DNA of 64,000 nt from an uncultured Pseudothermotoga sp. (GTDB lineage Bacteria; Thermotogota; Thermotogae; Thermotogales; DSM-5069): the NCBI GenBank assembly GCA_937995655.1, contig CALKJI010000004.1:1-64000 (forward strand). Reading direction: 5' to 3'. Positions 7,839 to 17,143 of the stretch are shown piece after piece. Below the pieces are notes generated by a model. That model was not told the origin of the DNA, did not search any database, and saw only the letters and a list, made by a program, of their open reading frames with translations. The translations under genes and the position numbers were made by a program. Position 1 is the first letter of the stretch; the number at the start of each line of letters is the position of its first letter.

Positions 7839-10274
7839 TTGAAACTCACACCAATGATGCAACAGTACATGCAAATAAAGTCACGACACAAAGACGCAAT
7901 ACTACTTTTTCGCCTCGGTGATTTCTACGAGGCGTTTTTTGAAGATGCCCAACTCGTATCCAGAGTTCTAGATCTGGTACTGACACATAGGCAAGGTGCA
8001 CCAATGGCTGGTGTACCATATCACGCTTTGAATGTTTATCTAAAGAAATTGGTCCAAGCTGGGTACAAGGTTGCGATATGTGATCAGCTTGAAGATCCGG
8101 CCGTTGCAAAGGGACTTGTCAAGAGAGAAGTCACCAGAATCGTCACACCTGGCACAATTCTTGAAGATGAATTGCTTGAACAAGAATCTAACAATTATCT
8201 TGTTTCCCTTTGCAAAACTTCTCAGTATGCAATTGCAGGTGTAGATGTTTCAACAGGTGAGAGTTTTGCGGTGTCCTTCAATGATCTTCATGCAGCGTTG
8301 GACTTTCTTGAATCAATAAAGATTTCTCAGATAATCTGTGAATCGTCGATGCGAAATGAACTGGAACAAAGATTTAAGAACGTTATGATAGAGCCTCTCT
8401 TAGATTGGCATCTGAGTGATACCAACATGGAAAGAGATATTGCCCAAGCTTTTGGAATTTCCACTATAGATCATTTTGAACTTAAAGAAGCTGTCAAAGC
8501 CTTTGGTGCTTTGGTGAGGTATCTTCGTTTCACTCTCATGGTTGATAATGTATTTCTCAAACCACCAAAGATTTTCAGAGATCAATCTTATGTCTTTCTC
8601 GATCCTTCAACTATAGAACACCTTGGCTTGTTACCGCAGGAAAAGGGCAGAAGTCTCTTTGATACGCTCAATTTTACGAAAAGTCCTATGGGTGCAAGGC
8701 TTTTGAAAAATTGGATCCTACAACCACTGAGAGATATGAACAGAATCACAGAAAGATTGGATAAAGTCGAAGCTTTTGTCAATGATCAACTCTTATTAAA
8801 TGAAATCAGAGAGTATCTCAGTGCAGTCAAAGACCTTCAACGAGTTGCAGGTAGAATTCGTTATAACAAAGCTTCACCAAAGGATCTTGTTGCTTTGCGC
8901 AGTACTTTATCAATTTGTCCGTATATAAGGGAAGTCTTATTAAGCAATGAGCGTTTTACACAAATGGCTCAAATAGATTGTCTTGAAGATCTATATGAGA
9001 AACTCGAAGGAGCTATTGAAGAAGAACCATCTATGGTTTTAGGAGAAGGTAGAGTAATAAAGGTTGGCTATGATAAAGAGCTCGATGATCTTAGAGAACT
9101 TGTTTATCATTCAGAAGAGTTTTTGAAAGACTTCGAAGGACGAGAGAGGTTGAGAACCAATATACCAAATTTGAAAGTTGGTTACAACACGGTCTTTGGT
9201 TACTACATCGAAGTAACTAAATCACACCTCTCAAAGATCCCAAAAGATTATGTTAGAAAGCAGACCCTTGTGAATGCAGAAAGGTTCATCACAGAAGATT
9301 TGAAAAGATTCGAGGAAAAGATACTGACAGCCAAAGAGAAACTGGAAAGGCGAGAGAAAGAACTTTATGAGAAGTTGTGTTCCCAAATAATTCAAAAGAT
9401 AGAACCAATCATGAAATTGGCTGATTTTCTTGCTTCTGTTGATGCTCTTTCATCGTTAGCTTATGCAGCCAGACGTTACGGATATACCAAACCGAACTTT
9501 CAATCTGATGGGACTTTGTATTTGAAAAACTCGAGGCATCCTGTGGTAGAAAAACTCATCGACGACTTTGTTCCTAATGATTTGGTCATGGACCAGTCAA
9601 AGAGTTTTGTGATATTAACCGGTCCAAACATGAGTGGTAAATCAACTTTCATACGCCAGGTGGCTTTGATTGCTTTGATGGCACAGATTGGCAGTTTTGT
9701 CCCAGCCGATGAGGCTGTTTTGCCAGTCTTTGACAGAATTTTCGTAAAGATGGGCGTGCGTGACGATATAGGATCTGGTAAGAGCACCTTTTTGGTCGAA
9801 ATGAATGAGGTGGCAAAGATAATTCACCAGGCGACAAAGGACAGTTTAGTTGTCTTGGATGAAGTAGGCAGAGGCACAAGTACATTCGATGGTATAAGTA
9901 TAGCCTGGGCTGTCTCTGAGTACATACACAACCAGATTGGATGCAAATGTATTTTTGCCACACATTTTACTGAGTTAACAGAACTGGCTAAATTTTATGA
10001 GGGTATAGAAAACAAAACGATACAAGTGATTGAAGAAAAAACTGGTGTAGTTTTCTTGCACAAGGTGATCGATGGAATAGCAGACAAGAGTTATGGCATT
10101 GAGGTTGCTGAGATAGCAGGACTTCCCAAAGAGGTTGTTCAAAGGGCAAAAGAAGTACTTGATGTTATTGCTGCCAAGAGTGAACTTGAAGACAAGTTGA
10201 GAGTCGTTAGCTTAGAAAAACTCAGGAAGTTGAGAAGAAAGAAGGTACACCCAGATCAGTCGGCATTGTGGTGA
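7839..10274 (+). CDS. mutS: DNA mismatch repair protein MutS
   Basis: At 811 residues this is a standard MutS. It has an N-terminal mismatch-recognition domain with the FYEAF motif in GDFYEAFFED (residues 27-36), connector and clamp domains, then the ATPase with Walker A GPNMSGKST at about residue 595 and a Walker B ending in DEVGRGTSTFDG. The C-terminus has the helix-turn-helix dimer region. The TTG start lies 7 bases after clpP. No mutL is present in the window. Confidence 0.97.
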   Translation: MKLTPMMQQYMQIKSRHKDAILLFRLGDFYEAFFEDAQLVSRVLDLVLTHRQGAPMAGVPYHALNVYLKKLVQAGYKVAICDQLEDPAVAKGLVKREVTRIVTPGTILEDELLEQESNNYLVSLCKTSQYAIAGVDVSTGESFAVSFNDLHAALDFLESIKISQIICESSMRNELEQRFKNVMIEPLLDWHLSDTNMERDIAQAFGISTIDHFELKEAVKAFGALVRYLRFTLMVDNVFLKPPKIFRDQSYVFLDPSTIEHLGLLPQEKGRSLFDTLNFTKSPMGARLLKNWILQPLRDMNRITERLDKVEAFVNDQLLLNEIREYLSAVKDLQRVAGRIRYNKASPKDLVALRSTLSICPYIREVLLSNERFTQMAQIDCLEDLYEKLEGAIEEEPSMVLGEGRVIKVGYDKELDDLRELVYHSEEFLKDFEGRERLRTNIPNLKVGYNTVFGYYIEVTKSHLSKIPKDYVRKQTLVNAERFITEDLKRFEEKILTAKEKLERREKELYEKLCSQIIQKIEPIMKLADFLASVDALSSLAYAARRYGYTKPNFQSDGTLYLKNSRHPVVEKLIDDFVPNDLVMDQSKSFVILTGPNMSGKSTFIRQVALIALMAQIGSFVPADEAVLPVFDRIFVKMGVRDDIGSGKSTFLVEMNEVAKIIHQATKDSLVVLDEVGRGTSTFDGISIAWAVSEYIHNQIGCKCIFATHFTELTELAKFYEGIENKTIQVIEEKTGVVFLHKVIDGIADKSYGIEVAEIAGLPKEVVQRAKEVLDVIAAKSELEDKLRVVSLEKLRKLRRKKVHPDQSALW

Positions 10275-10284
10275 GTTACCAATA

Positions 10285-11088
10285 TTGCATTTGACGCATG
10301 TGAATGCAGACGCTGATAGTTTCGCAAGTGCCTATTGGGGATATCGAACAATAGGTGGGGGAATCTACGTTGACAATCCGGATCTGACTGTCTTGAATTT
10401 GATGAAAAGATTGAATGTCAAGAATCTATTTCCAGAGCAAATTCACTGTTTTTACGTGTATGATACATGTGAGCCTCAAAAGGTACCCTTCAGTATTTAT
10501 AACTACAGAATTTTCGATCACCACAACAACTGTTCCTTAGATTTTCTGAGCGAAGCAGATTTTGCGTACGTGCGACCCAGAACGGCAAATGTGATGAACC
10601 TCTATGACTTGAGTGGAGAGACTCAGCTGGATGAGAAGGTTCTCTTTGCTTTCGCTGTTGCACTTGTCACCGACACGGCCTTTCTAAAGACAGCCAAAGC
10701 TGAAGAAGCAGAATATCTGGCAAAATTTTTGAATGACCATACTCTGGAAGAGGTCTTTGATGTCATACTTTTTGGCAGAGTTAAGAATAGTGAAAGACTC
10801 CTCGATATGATTTCAAAGATGCGAGTCATTGATCGAAAATTCAAGATAGGTTTGGTGGAATGTGAAAATGATGATGAATTTCTTTGTGTTGTTGATCTAC
10901 TCATGTTCCCATTGGGTTTTTCAATAATAATCGGAAGACTCCCGTGGGGGATCTGGATTTATTGTAAGAAGAATCTTGTTCAGAAGGTCTATCAACATGT
11001 ATTGAAAAACTTTCCAAACCGTGAAGCCGGTAAACTGCTCGGTTTCTACAATTTTGACTTACTCATAGATCTGTTGGGAAAATTGTAG
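10285..11088 (+). CDS. DHH-type phosphoesterase-like protein
   Basis: This 267-residue protein has two motifs of the DHH superfamily: HVNADADSFASA near the N-terminus (a form of the metal-binding D-x-D motif) and FDHHNN near residue 75. A later CVVDLLMFPLG segment is followed by a C-terminal half with no clear DHHA1 signature. Related enzymes hydrolyse cyclic dinucleotides, nanoRNA or pyrophosphate, and I cannot assign a substrate. The TTG start lies 11 bases after mutS, suggesting co-transcription. Confidence 0.7.
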   Translation: MHLTHVNADADSFASAYWGYRTIGGGIYVDNPDLTVLNLMKRLNVKNLFPEQIHCFYVYDTCEPQKVPFSIYNYRIFDHHNNCSLDFLSEADFAYVRPRTANVMNLYDLSGETQLDEKVLFAFAVALVTDTAFLKTAKAEEAEYLAKFLNDHTLEEVFDVILFGRVKNSERLLDMISKMRVIDRKFKIGLVECENDDEFLCVVDLLMFPLGFSIIIGRLPWGIWIYCKKNLVQKVYQHVLKNFPNREAGKLLGFYNFDLLIDLLGKL

Positions 11089-11241
11089 TCTTCACCTGTC
11101 CAAAAGAAAATCTTGGAAACAATGTCAAATGATAAAATACTGTTTAATGAACACATGGAAGCGTAGTTATCAGTGCGCTTTTGACTCATTTTGTGCACAA
11201 GAGTGATTGGGTAATTGTAAATGGAAAAAGGGGGGACAGTC

Positions 11242-11571
11242 GTGATCAGATACATTTATGACCACTTACCTGGTTTTGTGAAAAAGCCTCTCGCTCATGT
11301 TTTTTATTATTCAATACCTTTTCCCTACAACAGAGGCATATGTTATGCGAATATATATAGGGAACTATTAAGGACACAATGGCTTGATGAACAAAGTCTC
11401 TTGTCACTTCAGTTTGAGAGATTGAGAAGATTGTTGCTACACGCCTATGAGAATGTACCCTATTATAAAAAACTCTCATCCAAGTCAATAAGAAATGGAG
11501 GGTCACTGTTTCAGAGATTGCAGATTCTCATAAAGATTGTTGATTCTTATAAAGATTGTAATACTGTGTAA
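11242..11571 (+). pseudogene. Truncated CapK / phenylacetate-CoA ligase-like gene
   Basis: The 109 codons from GTG at 11242 (GGGGGGA ribosome site 6 bases upstream) encode only the N-terminus of the CapK/PaaK family. The recognisable part is YRELLRTQWLDEQSL followed by LRRLLLHAYENVPYYKK. Intact members are about 430-450 residues, including an adenylation domain that is absent here. Homology stops near residue 75, and the rest includes a 19-base tandem duplication. No downstream remnant of the ligase was found before udg. I judge it a decayed relic, although a small expressed product is possible because the start signals survive. Confidence 0.6.
11523..11560 (+). repeat. 19-base imperfect tandem duplication
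   Basis: Two adjacent 19-base units (11523-11541 and 11542-11560) differ at two positions. The unit is not a multiple of three, so its creation shifted the reading frame at the end of the CapK-like relic. Confidence 0.8.
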
Positions 11572-11736
11572 GAGTCTGTTCAAGTATAATGATTCACGTT
11601 TTTTGTACTGGTTATATTAGTTGAACTTTAATCATGATTGGAAAGACTAAAATGTAGTACTTGTGATAAAATAAAAATAGAAAAAATCTATTCAGATAAA
11701 ACAGTGTTTTACATTGATTTTCAGGGGGAATACGAA

Positions 11737-12324
11737 ATGACTCGGGAACAACTTATGGAAGTTGTTGCTGAACGAGCAGCTAGATGTACCGCGTGCGCAC
11801 TTCATACAAGTCGGACCAATGTAGTTGTTGGTGAAGGTAGTTTGAATACACCAATAATGTTTGTTGGGGAAGGACCCGGTGAAGAAGAAGATAAAACAGG
11901 AAGACCCTTTGTTGGAAAAGCAGGGCAACTTCTGACAAAAATCCTTGAGTCGGTTAATATTAATCGTGAAGATGTTTACATATGCAACGTTGTGAAATGT
12001 AGACCACCAAACAACAGGACTCCCAAGCCTGATGAGCAAAAAACTTGTGGTCATTTTCTCCTTGCACAGATAATGATCGTAGATCCAAAGATCATAATTC
12101 CGCTTGGTAGCACTGCTTTATCTTTCTTTCTCAATCAAAATTTTTCAATATCAGAGTATAGGGGCAAAGAAATAGATTGGAAAGGTGGCATAAAGCTCTT
12201 TCCAATGTTTCATCCAAGTTTCCTGCTGAGGAATCCTTCAAAGGAAAAGGGATCGCCCAAGGATCTTACCTGGCAGGATATAAAGAAGGTAAGAGCGTTC
12301 TTCGATCAGTACAAAAGGAGGTAA
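11737..12324 (+). CDS. udg: Family 4 uracil-DNA glycosylase (4Fe-4S)
   Basis: This 195-residue protein closely matches the thermophilic family 4 UDG as I remember it from Thermotoga maritima. Motif A is VGEGPGEEEDKTGRPFVG and motif B contains HPSFLLRN. Four cysteines (C17, C20, C88, C104) are placed to bind the 4Fe-4S cluster. It removes uracil produced by cytosine deamination, which matters at high temperature. The ATG at 11737 has GGGGGA upstream. The frame continues upstream to an ATT and another start at 11638, but that extension is not family-like. It is 4 bases from the next gene. Confidence 0.95.
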   Translation: MTREQLMEVVAERAARCTACALHTSRTNVVVGEGSLNTPIMFVGEGPGEEEDKTGRPFVGKAGQLLTKILESVNINREDVYICNVVKCRPPNNRTPKPDEQKTCGHFLLAQIMIVDPKIIIPLGSTALSFFLNQNFSISEYRGKEIDWKGGIKLFPMFHPSFLLRNPSKEKGSPKDLTWQDIKKVRAFFDQYKRR

Positions 12325-12328
12325 GATT

Positions 12329-12853
12329 ATGGCAAGGGGCAGAAAGAAGATTTTAACACCCGCACTTGAGGATTATTTGACTATCATTTACGAAATTCAG
12401 CAAAAGCAACCAGCCGCAAGAATCAGCACCATTGCTCGTAAGGTGGGAGTAAGTCTTCCCAGTGTTACGAACGCTGTTAGACGTTTGGCAGACCTTGGTT
12501 ATGTGGAGTATGAAAAATATGGACTCATAGTCTTGACGAACAAAGGAAAAAGAAAGGCACAAATCATGCGTGTTCTACAGCAAAGGATCTGTAATTTCTT
12601 CTATTATGTCTTGGGAGTGCCCATGGACGTCTCTGACAAAATTTCTAAGCACTTGTCACACTATCTCACAGCTCGAGCACGGGAAAGGGTAAAAGAATTC
12701 TACAGATTGATCCTCGATTTTGATGAGTCAAAAGCAAAAGATCTTAGAGGATTCATTGAGCAGAGTAGAAAGCTGATTAATGTGCAACAACTTCCACAAG
12801 AAGTACTTGAAGATATAAAAGCAGCCGAGGCTGAGGAAGAAGAGGGTGACTGA
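12329..12853 (+). CDS. DtxR/MntR-fold transcriptional regulator, metal site degenerate
   Basis: This 174-residue protein has an N-terminal winged helix-turn-helix of the iron-dependent repressor family (LEDYLTIIYEIQQ, then VSLPSVTNAVRRLADLGYVEYEKY and LTNKGK). A helical dimerisation domain follows. There is no SH3 or FeoA domain. Compared with remembered MntR, the positions of His77, Glu102 and His103 are not conserved here (QIMRVLQQR and KISKHLSHY), so classical metal control looks lost. The acidic tail (AEAEEEEGD) is odd. It sits between udg and the epimerase in one operon. Confidence 0.8.
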   Translation: MARGRKKILTPALEDYLTIIYEIQQKQPAARISTIARKVGVSLPSVTNAVRRLADLGYVEYEKYGLIVLTNKGKRKAQIMRVLQQRICNFFYYVLGVPMDVSDKISKHLSHYLTARARERVKEFYRLILDFDESKAKDLRGFIEQSRKLINVQQLPQEVLEDIKAAEAEEEEGD

Positions 12854-12855
12854 TA

Positions 12856-13776
12856 GTGCCCAATATTCTCGTCACTGGTGGAGCTGGATTCATAGGATCG
12901 CATTTGGTGGATGGATTGACCCAAGAAGGTTACAAAGTTGTTGTGGTGGATAATCTTTCTACTGGAAGGGTAGAAAATCTGAACCGAAATGTTTTATTTT
13001 ATCAACAAAGTATCGAGGATGACGAGATGATGGAACGAATTTTCATGCTGCATAAATTTGATTTTGTGTTCCATCTTGCCGCTCAAGCGAGTGTCAGTAT
13101 TTCTGTGAAAGACCCAGTAAAAGATGCCAAAGTGAATATCTTGGGAAGTCTTGTTCTTTTAGAAAAGAGTGTGAAATACGGTGTTAAGAAATTCATCTTT
13201 TCTTCGACGGGCGGAGCAATCTATGGAGAGAACGCACCAGTACCAACCAATGAAACTACGGTGCCCTGTCCAATATCTCCCTATGGGATAGCTAAAAGAT
13301 CTGTAGAGATGTATCTTGATTTCTATAAAAAGGAGAAAAATTTGAATTATGTGTCCCTCAGATACGGAAATGTTTACGGTCCCAGACAAGACCCAAATGG
13401 TGAAGCAGGCGTCGTTGCAATATTTTCTTCGAGGATGATCAAGAATGAGGAAGTCTTCATTTTTGGAGATGGTGAATATGTGAGGGACTATGTGTACGTA
13501 AAAGATGTTGTTCGTGCCAACTTACTTGCCATGAAAGAAAATGCTAGTGGAATATACAACATAGGGACAGGTATTGGTACCACCGTTAACGAACTCTTTA
13601 AAATTCTCGCTCAGATAACAGGATACAAGAGGCAACCGACCTATGCTCCTCATCGAAAGGGAGATATACGCAGGAGTATTCTTGACTCATCAAGGGCGAA
13701 CTCTGAATTGGATTGGTCTCCAACGACGACACTTATGGAAGGATTGGCGGCAACCGTTGAATTCTTTAAAGTCTGA
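12856..13776 (+). CDS. galE: NAD-dependent nucleotide-sugar epimerase (GalE-like)
   Basis: This 306-residue extended short-chain dehydrogenase has the NAD-binding VTGGAGFIGSHL at residues 6-17, the catalytic YGIAK (Y-x3-K) near residue 148, and SSTGGAIYGE ahead of it. NVYGPRQDP and the C-terminal RKGDIRRS are typical of UDP-glucose 4-epimerases and close relatives. Its exact sugar substrate is uncertain. The GTG start at 12856 follows the regulator stop by two bases. A weak hairpin (GATGGG/CCCATC, 13775-13801) covers its stop codon. Confidence 0.9.
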   Translation: MPNILVTGGAGFIGSHLVDGLTQEGYKVVVVDNLSTGRVENLNRNVLFYQQSIEDDEMMERIFMLHKFDFVFHLAAQASVSISVKDPVKDAKVNILGSLVLLEKSVKYGVKKFIFSSTGGAIYGENAPVPTNETTVPCPISPYGIAKRSVEMYLDFYKKEKNLNYVSLRYGNVYGPRQDPNGEAGVVAIFSSRMIKNEEVFIFGDGEYVRDYVYVKDVVRANLLAMKENASGIYNIGTGIGTTVNELFKILAQITGYKRQPTYAPHRKGDIRRSILDSSRANSELDWSPTTTLMEGLAATVEFFKV

Positions 13777-13815
13777 TGGGTGGGTTAGTAGCCTGCCCAT
13801 CTTGGGGGTCCTAAA

Positions 13816-15126
13816 ATGGTCTTTGACCCGCAGATGGATGAAAACAAACCTCTTGCAGAAAGGGTCAGACCGAAGAACATCGAAGATTTGGTTGGTCAAA
13901 ATCATGTGATGGGAAAAGATGGAATATTGCGTAAAGCCCTCGAAAAAGGGACCATATTTTCCTGTATTCTATATGGCCCACCTGGTTGTGGAAAAAGTTC
14001 GATTGCAGAGCTTATAAGAAAATACGTCAATGCTGAATTCTACTCTTTCAGCGGAGCTCTTCATGGTGCCGCCGAGATCAAACAAGCGATGAATCGTGCT
14101 CAAGAAATGAGGCGATACGGAAAACAGACGGTAGTTTTTATAGATGAAATTCACCGTCTTAACAAAGCTCAACAAGATTTGTTACTTTCCAGAGTAGAGG
14201 ATGGAACAATAACACTGGTAGGCGCGACGACAGAGAACCCTTCTTTTGAAATTATTCCCCCTTTGTTATCAAGGTGTAGGGTGATTTTTCTTAAGCCTCT
14301 TTCCAACGAAGATTTAGTGAGGATCATGAAGAAAGCTTTGATAGTAGACCAAAAGATTGCAAACTATGGAATATCAGTGAAAGAAGAAGTCTTTGAATCG
14401 ATAGCTCAACTTTCTCAAGGTGATGCACGCTTTGCATTGAATGCGCTTGAAATGGCCATCGAAACCGCTAAGAACATGAATGAAAAAGTCCTTGATTCGA
14501 AGGTTTTACAAGCCAGCACAAGCTATAAACCACAGGGATACAGAAGTGAGGAACACTACGATTTCGCTTCTGCCTTTATAAAAAGTTTGAGAGGTAGCGA
14601 TCCTGATGCTGCTTTGTATTATATGATGAGAATGGTCGAAGCAGGAGAGGACCCAAGGTTCATAGCAAGGAGAATGGTAATTTTAGCAAGCGAGGACATC
14701 GGTCTGGCTGAACCTATGGCTTTACTTGTTGCGGTAGCTGCAGCTCAAGCTGTTGAGTATGTAGGCCTACCTGAGTGCATCTTAAATCTTGCTCAAGCCG
14801 CAATTTATCTTGCTGCGGCACCGAAAAGTAATTCAGTCTACTTGGCAGCCCAAGCGGCTAAAGAGATTGCGAAGCGATGGGCAAATCTTCAAGTTCCACT
14901 TTTTCTAAGGAACCCAGTTACCAAGATGATGAAAAATGTTGGTTATGGTGACGGGTATATCTATCCTCATGAAGTCGGAGGTTTTGTGAAAAGAAGTTAT
15001 ATGCCCGATGAACTGAGAAAGATCAAAATCTACGTACCCAAGGAAATTGGGAAAGAAGTAAATATCAAAAAAAGGCTTGAAGAACTTTGGGGTAAAGAAA
15101 AATATTCACAGGAGGAAAGAAAATGA
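13816..15126 (+). CDS. rarA: Replication-associated recombination AAA+ ATPase RarA (MgsA)
   Basis: This 436-residue clamp-loader-like ATPase starts with the RarA signature LAERVRPKNIEDLVGQ. It has Walker A GPPGCGKSS, Walker B FIDEIHR, a sensor 1 region (GATTEN) and the C-terminal tetramerisation part (ASEDIGLAEP, then YPHE). RarA acts at stalled forks. The GGGGG-containing leader precedes the ATG. The 3' end overlaps the acetamidase gene by four bases (ATGA). Confidence 0.95.
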   Translation: MVFDPQMDENKPLAERVRPKNIEDLVGQNHVMGKDGILRKALEKGTIFSCILYGPPGCGKSSIAELIRKYVNAEFYSFSGALHGAAEIKQAMNRAQEMRRYGKQTVVFIDEIHRLNKAQQDLLLSRVEDGTITLVGATTENPSFEIIPPLLSRCRVIFLKPLSNEDLVRIMKKALIVDQKIANYGISVKEEVFESIAQLSQGDARFALNALEMAIETAKNMNEKVLDSKVLQASTSYKPQGYRSEEHYDFASAFIKSLRGSDPDAALYYMMRMVEAGEDPRFIARRMVILASEDIGLAEPMALLVAVAAAQAVEYVGLPECILNLAQAAIYLAAAPKSNSVYLAAQAAKEIAKRWANLQVPLFLRNPVTKMMKNVGYGDGYIYPHEVGGFVKRSYMPDELRKIKIYVPKEIGKEVNIKKRLEELWGKEKYSQEERK

Positions 15127-15992
15127 AAGTGGTCAAATCATCGAATTGTATCTATGCATTTTCACCTTCAATGCAGCCTGTGGAAATGATCGAACCAGGA
15201 GATACAGTTATCTTTGAAACTATCGATGCACTTGGAGGGCAAGTCAAAAGCGAAGAGGACACAGCAAATCTTGATTTTTCTAAAGTTAATCCTGCGACAG
15301 GTCCTATATTCGTTAAGAAGGCACAGACTGGGAAGACGCTTGAAGTTAAGATCTTGGACATAGAAATTCTTGACAGAGGTATCATAGTTGCCGAGGAAGG
15401 TTTTGGAGTATTGCCCGATGTTGCCAGGGGGTTTGAGGCAAAGATTCTCCAAATCAAGAATAATTTTATTCATTTTAATAATTTTAGACTTCCTGTAGAT
15501 CCAATGATCGGTGTCATTGGTGTAGCACCACAAGATGGTGAGTTTCCGACTGGTACAGCTCATAAGCATGGTGGAAATATGGATACTAAGCATATTAAGC
15601 CAGGAAATATTCTCTATCTACCGATTTTCCAAGAAGGTGCCCTCTTGGCCTTGGGCGATGTGCACGCACTGATGGCAGATGGTGAGGTTTGCGTTTCTGC
15701 CTGTGAAGTTGGTTCAAAGGTGACAGTGAGAGTAAAGGTTGTTGACATGGAGCTTGAATGGCCTGTTGTTGAAACAAAGGAAGGTTATTTCATACTGGTT
15801 TCCTTGCCAGATATAAATGAAGCATTCAGGGAAGTGACGGCTCAAGCGGTCAGGTTTCTGTCCGATCGACTAAAGATTTCATTTGCTGAAGCTTATATGT
15901 TATCCAGTCTTGTGGTAGATATTCAGGTGAGTCAACTTGTCGATCCCAATAAGACGGTGAGGGCCTTCATACCAAAGGTGATTTTCCATTGA
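15123..15992 (+). CDS. Acetamidase/formamidase family protein
   Basis: This 289-residue protein belongs to the FmdA/AmdA family. It shows the N-terminal PGDTVIFETIDALGG, NPATGPIFV (binding region), HGGNMDTKHI and the DVHALMADGEV segment. Family members hydrolyse short amides such as formamide or acetamide to ammonia, and many uncharacterised members exist. AGGAGGA lies just before the ATG. Tight coupling to rarA shows it is part of the operon but gives no obvious functional link. Confidence 0.9.
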   Translation: MKVVKSSNCIYAFSPSMQPVEMIEPGDTVIFETIDALGGQVKSEEDTANLDFSKVNPATGPIFVKKAQTGKTLEVKILDIEILDRGIIVAEEGFGVLPDVARGFEAKILQIKNNFIHFNNFRLPVDPMIGVIGVAPQDGEFPTGTAHKHGGNMDTKHIKPGNILYLPIFQEGALLALGDVHALMADGEVCVSACEVGSKVTVRVKVVDMELEWPVVETKEGYFILVSLPDINEAFREVTAQAVRFLSDRLKISFAEAYMLSSLVVDIQVSQLVDPNKTVRAFIPKVIFH

Positions 15993-16013
15993 GCAATTTG
16001 GAGGATGATCGCG

Positions 16014-16844
16014 ATGGATCTATCGATAGTTGTTGACAGCAGTATGGATCCCCCGAAAGATTACAAGTGGCAAGTACCGGTTCACATACTTCCTTTGAGA
16101 TTGTACATAGATGGGCAAGAATACAGGGACAAATACGACATAAATGAAGAACAGGTATATCAATATATTCTTGAAGGGAAGAAGATCGTGACATCTTTAC
16201 CGAACATGAAAGAAACGGCTGAACTTCTTTTGGATCTTAGTAAGAAATACAGCAAGGTCATCGTGCTTACGCTTTCTCAAAAGCTCAGTGGAACTTTCAA
16301 CATGGTTAAAAGTGTAGTTGAAAACTTTGATCTTAAGGACAAGGTAGATCTTTACGATTCAAGAAGTGTGAGCGGAAAATTTTTCTATGTTCTAACTAGA
16401 CTCACCAAAGACTTGGTCAACGGTAGGAGTATCTCTCAGAAAAATATTGATGAATACAACAAGGATGCGAAGATCTTTATGTTTTTGAACAACTTAGAAT
16501 ACCTCAAGAAAGGTGGTAGAATAGGTAAACTCAGTGCCTTTATTGGTAAAGTCTTTAATATGAAACCAATCATTTCGTTGAATAAAGATGGTGAGCTTTA
16601 CAAAGCAAAAATTGTGAGAAACGATAAAGATTTAGTCCAAAGTATGGTTTCATTAGCGAAAAAATTCACAGCTACGATGCAGGATTATGTTCTTTATGCA
16701 GGATACGGTCAAGAAAACATGAAGAGGTACCTTGATGAGATAATCTCCATTTTAGGTAAATGCGATGGTTTGGCTCGCGTTGGCCCAGCAGTGGCTGTTC
16801 ATGCTGGTCCGGAAATCTTTGGGATTTTGGTTGGCAAACCATAG
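16014..16844 (+). CDS. degV: DegV family fatty acid-binding protein
   Basis: This 276-residue protein starts MDLSIVVDSSMD, as DegV proteins do. It has the lipid-head contact segments TSLPN and SQKLSGTF, then GGRIGKLSAF and KPIISLN in the second lobe. Known members (such as FakB) hold fatty acids for a fatty acid kinase, but no fakA is present here. Two ATGs are in frame, at 16005 and 16014. GGAGG at 16000-16004 is 9 bases before the second and abuts the first, so the second is chosen. Confidence 0.9.
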   Translation: MDLSIVVDSSMDPPKDYKWQVPVHILPLRLYIDGQEYRDKYDINEEQVYQYILEGKKIVTSLPNMKETAELLLDLSKKYSKVIVLTLSQKLSGTFNMVKSVVENFDLKDKVDLYDSRSVSGKFFYVLTRLTKDLVNGRSISQKNIDEYNKDAKIFMFLNNLEYLKKGGRIGKLSAFIGKVFNMKPIISLNKDGELYKAKIVRNDKDLVQSMVSLAKKFTATMQDYVLYAGYGQENMKRYLDEIISILGKCDGLARVGPAVAVHAGPEIFGILVGKP

Positions 16845-16890
16845 TCAAGTTTTGTCAAGCAATTTTCAATTTTTTTGAACATTCAGTACC

Positions 16891-16918
16891 TTGATAACCG
16901 ATTTCGTTGTGGTAATAT
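16891..16918 (+). promoter_or_regulatory. Promoter of tRNA-Pro
   Basis: TTGATA (16891-16896), a 16-base spacer and TAATAT (16913-16918) lie 15 bases before the tRNA. Confidence 0.55.
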
Positions 16919-16933
16919 ATTAATTAGTTGTGT

Positions 16934-17011
16934 CGGGGCGTAGCGCAGACGGCTTAGCGCGCCTGCCTTGGGAGCAGGAGGTCGCTGGTTCAAGTCCAGT
17001 CGCCCCGACCA
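16934..17011 (+). tRNA. tRNA-Pro (anticodon TGG)
   Basis: The acceptor CGGGGCG pairs with CGCCCCG. The anticodon stem CCTGC/GCAGG encloses CTTGGGA, giving anticodon TGG. The T-loop is TTCAAGT and CCA is encoded. The D-arm is 18 bases long. Confidence 0.96.
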
Positions 17012-17111
17012 TTTTTTATTTTCTCTGGTATTCCAACATCTTAAGAGAAAGTCCACAGAAGGTTTCGGAATTCTTTTAGAAGTTGTTGCCGTAATTTCAC
17101 AGAAAGAGTTG

Positions 17112-17117
17112 TATAAT
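17112..17117 (+). promoter_or_regulatory. -10 element of the arsR-ferredoxin cassette
   Basis: TATAAT at 17112-17117 places transcription start near 17124, just before the AAAGGA ribosome site of arsR. No good -35 is seen at 16-18 bases (nearest TTGCCG has a 20-base spacer). TTGTA is repeated directly at the -10, a possible operator feature. Confidence 0.5.
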
Positions 17118-17143
17118 TGTACATGAATGAAAGGATGGCTTTC

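Noticed and set aside
13775-13801. GATGGG/CCCATC hairpin after galE
   Set aside because: No T-run follows and rarA starts 15 bases later, so read-through is likely.
16934-17011. tRNA genes as attachment sites
   Set aside because: No integrase or repeated 3' tRNA end lies near any of the four tRNAs.
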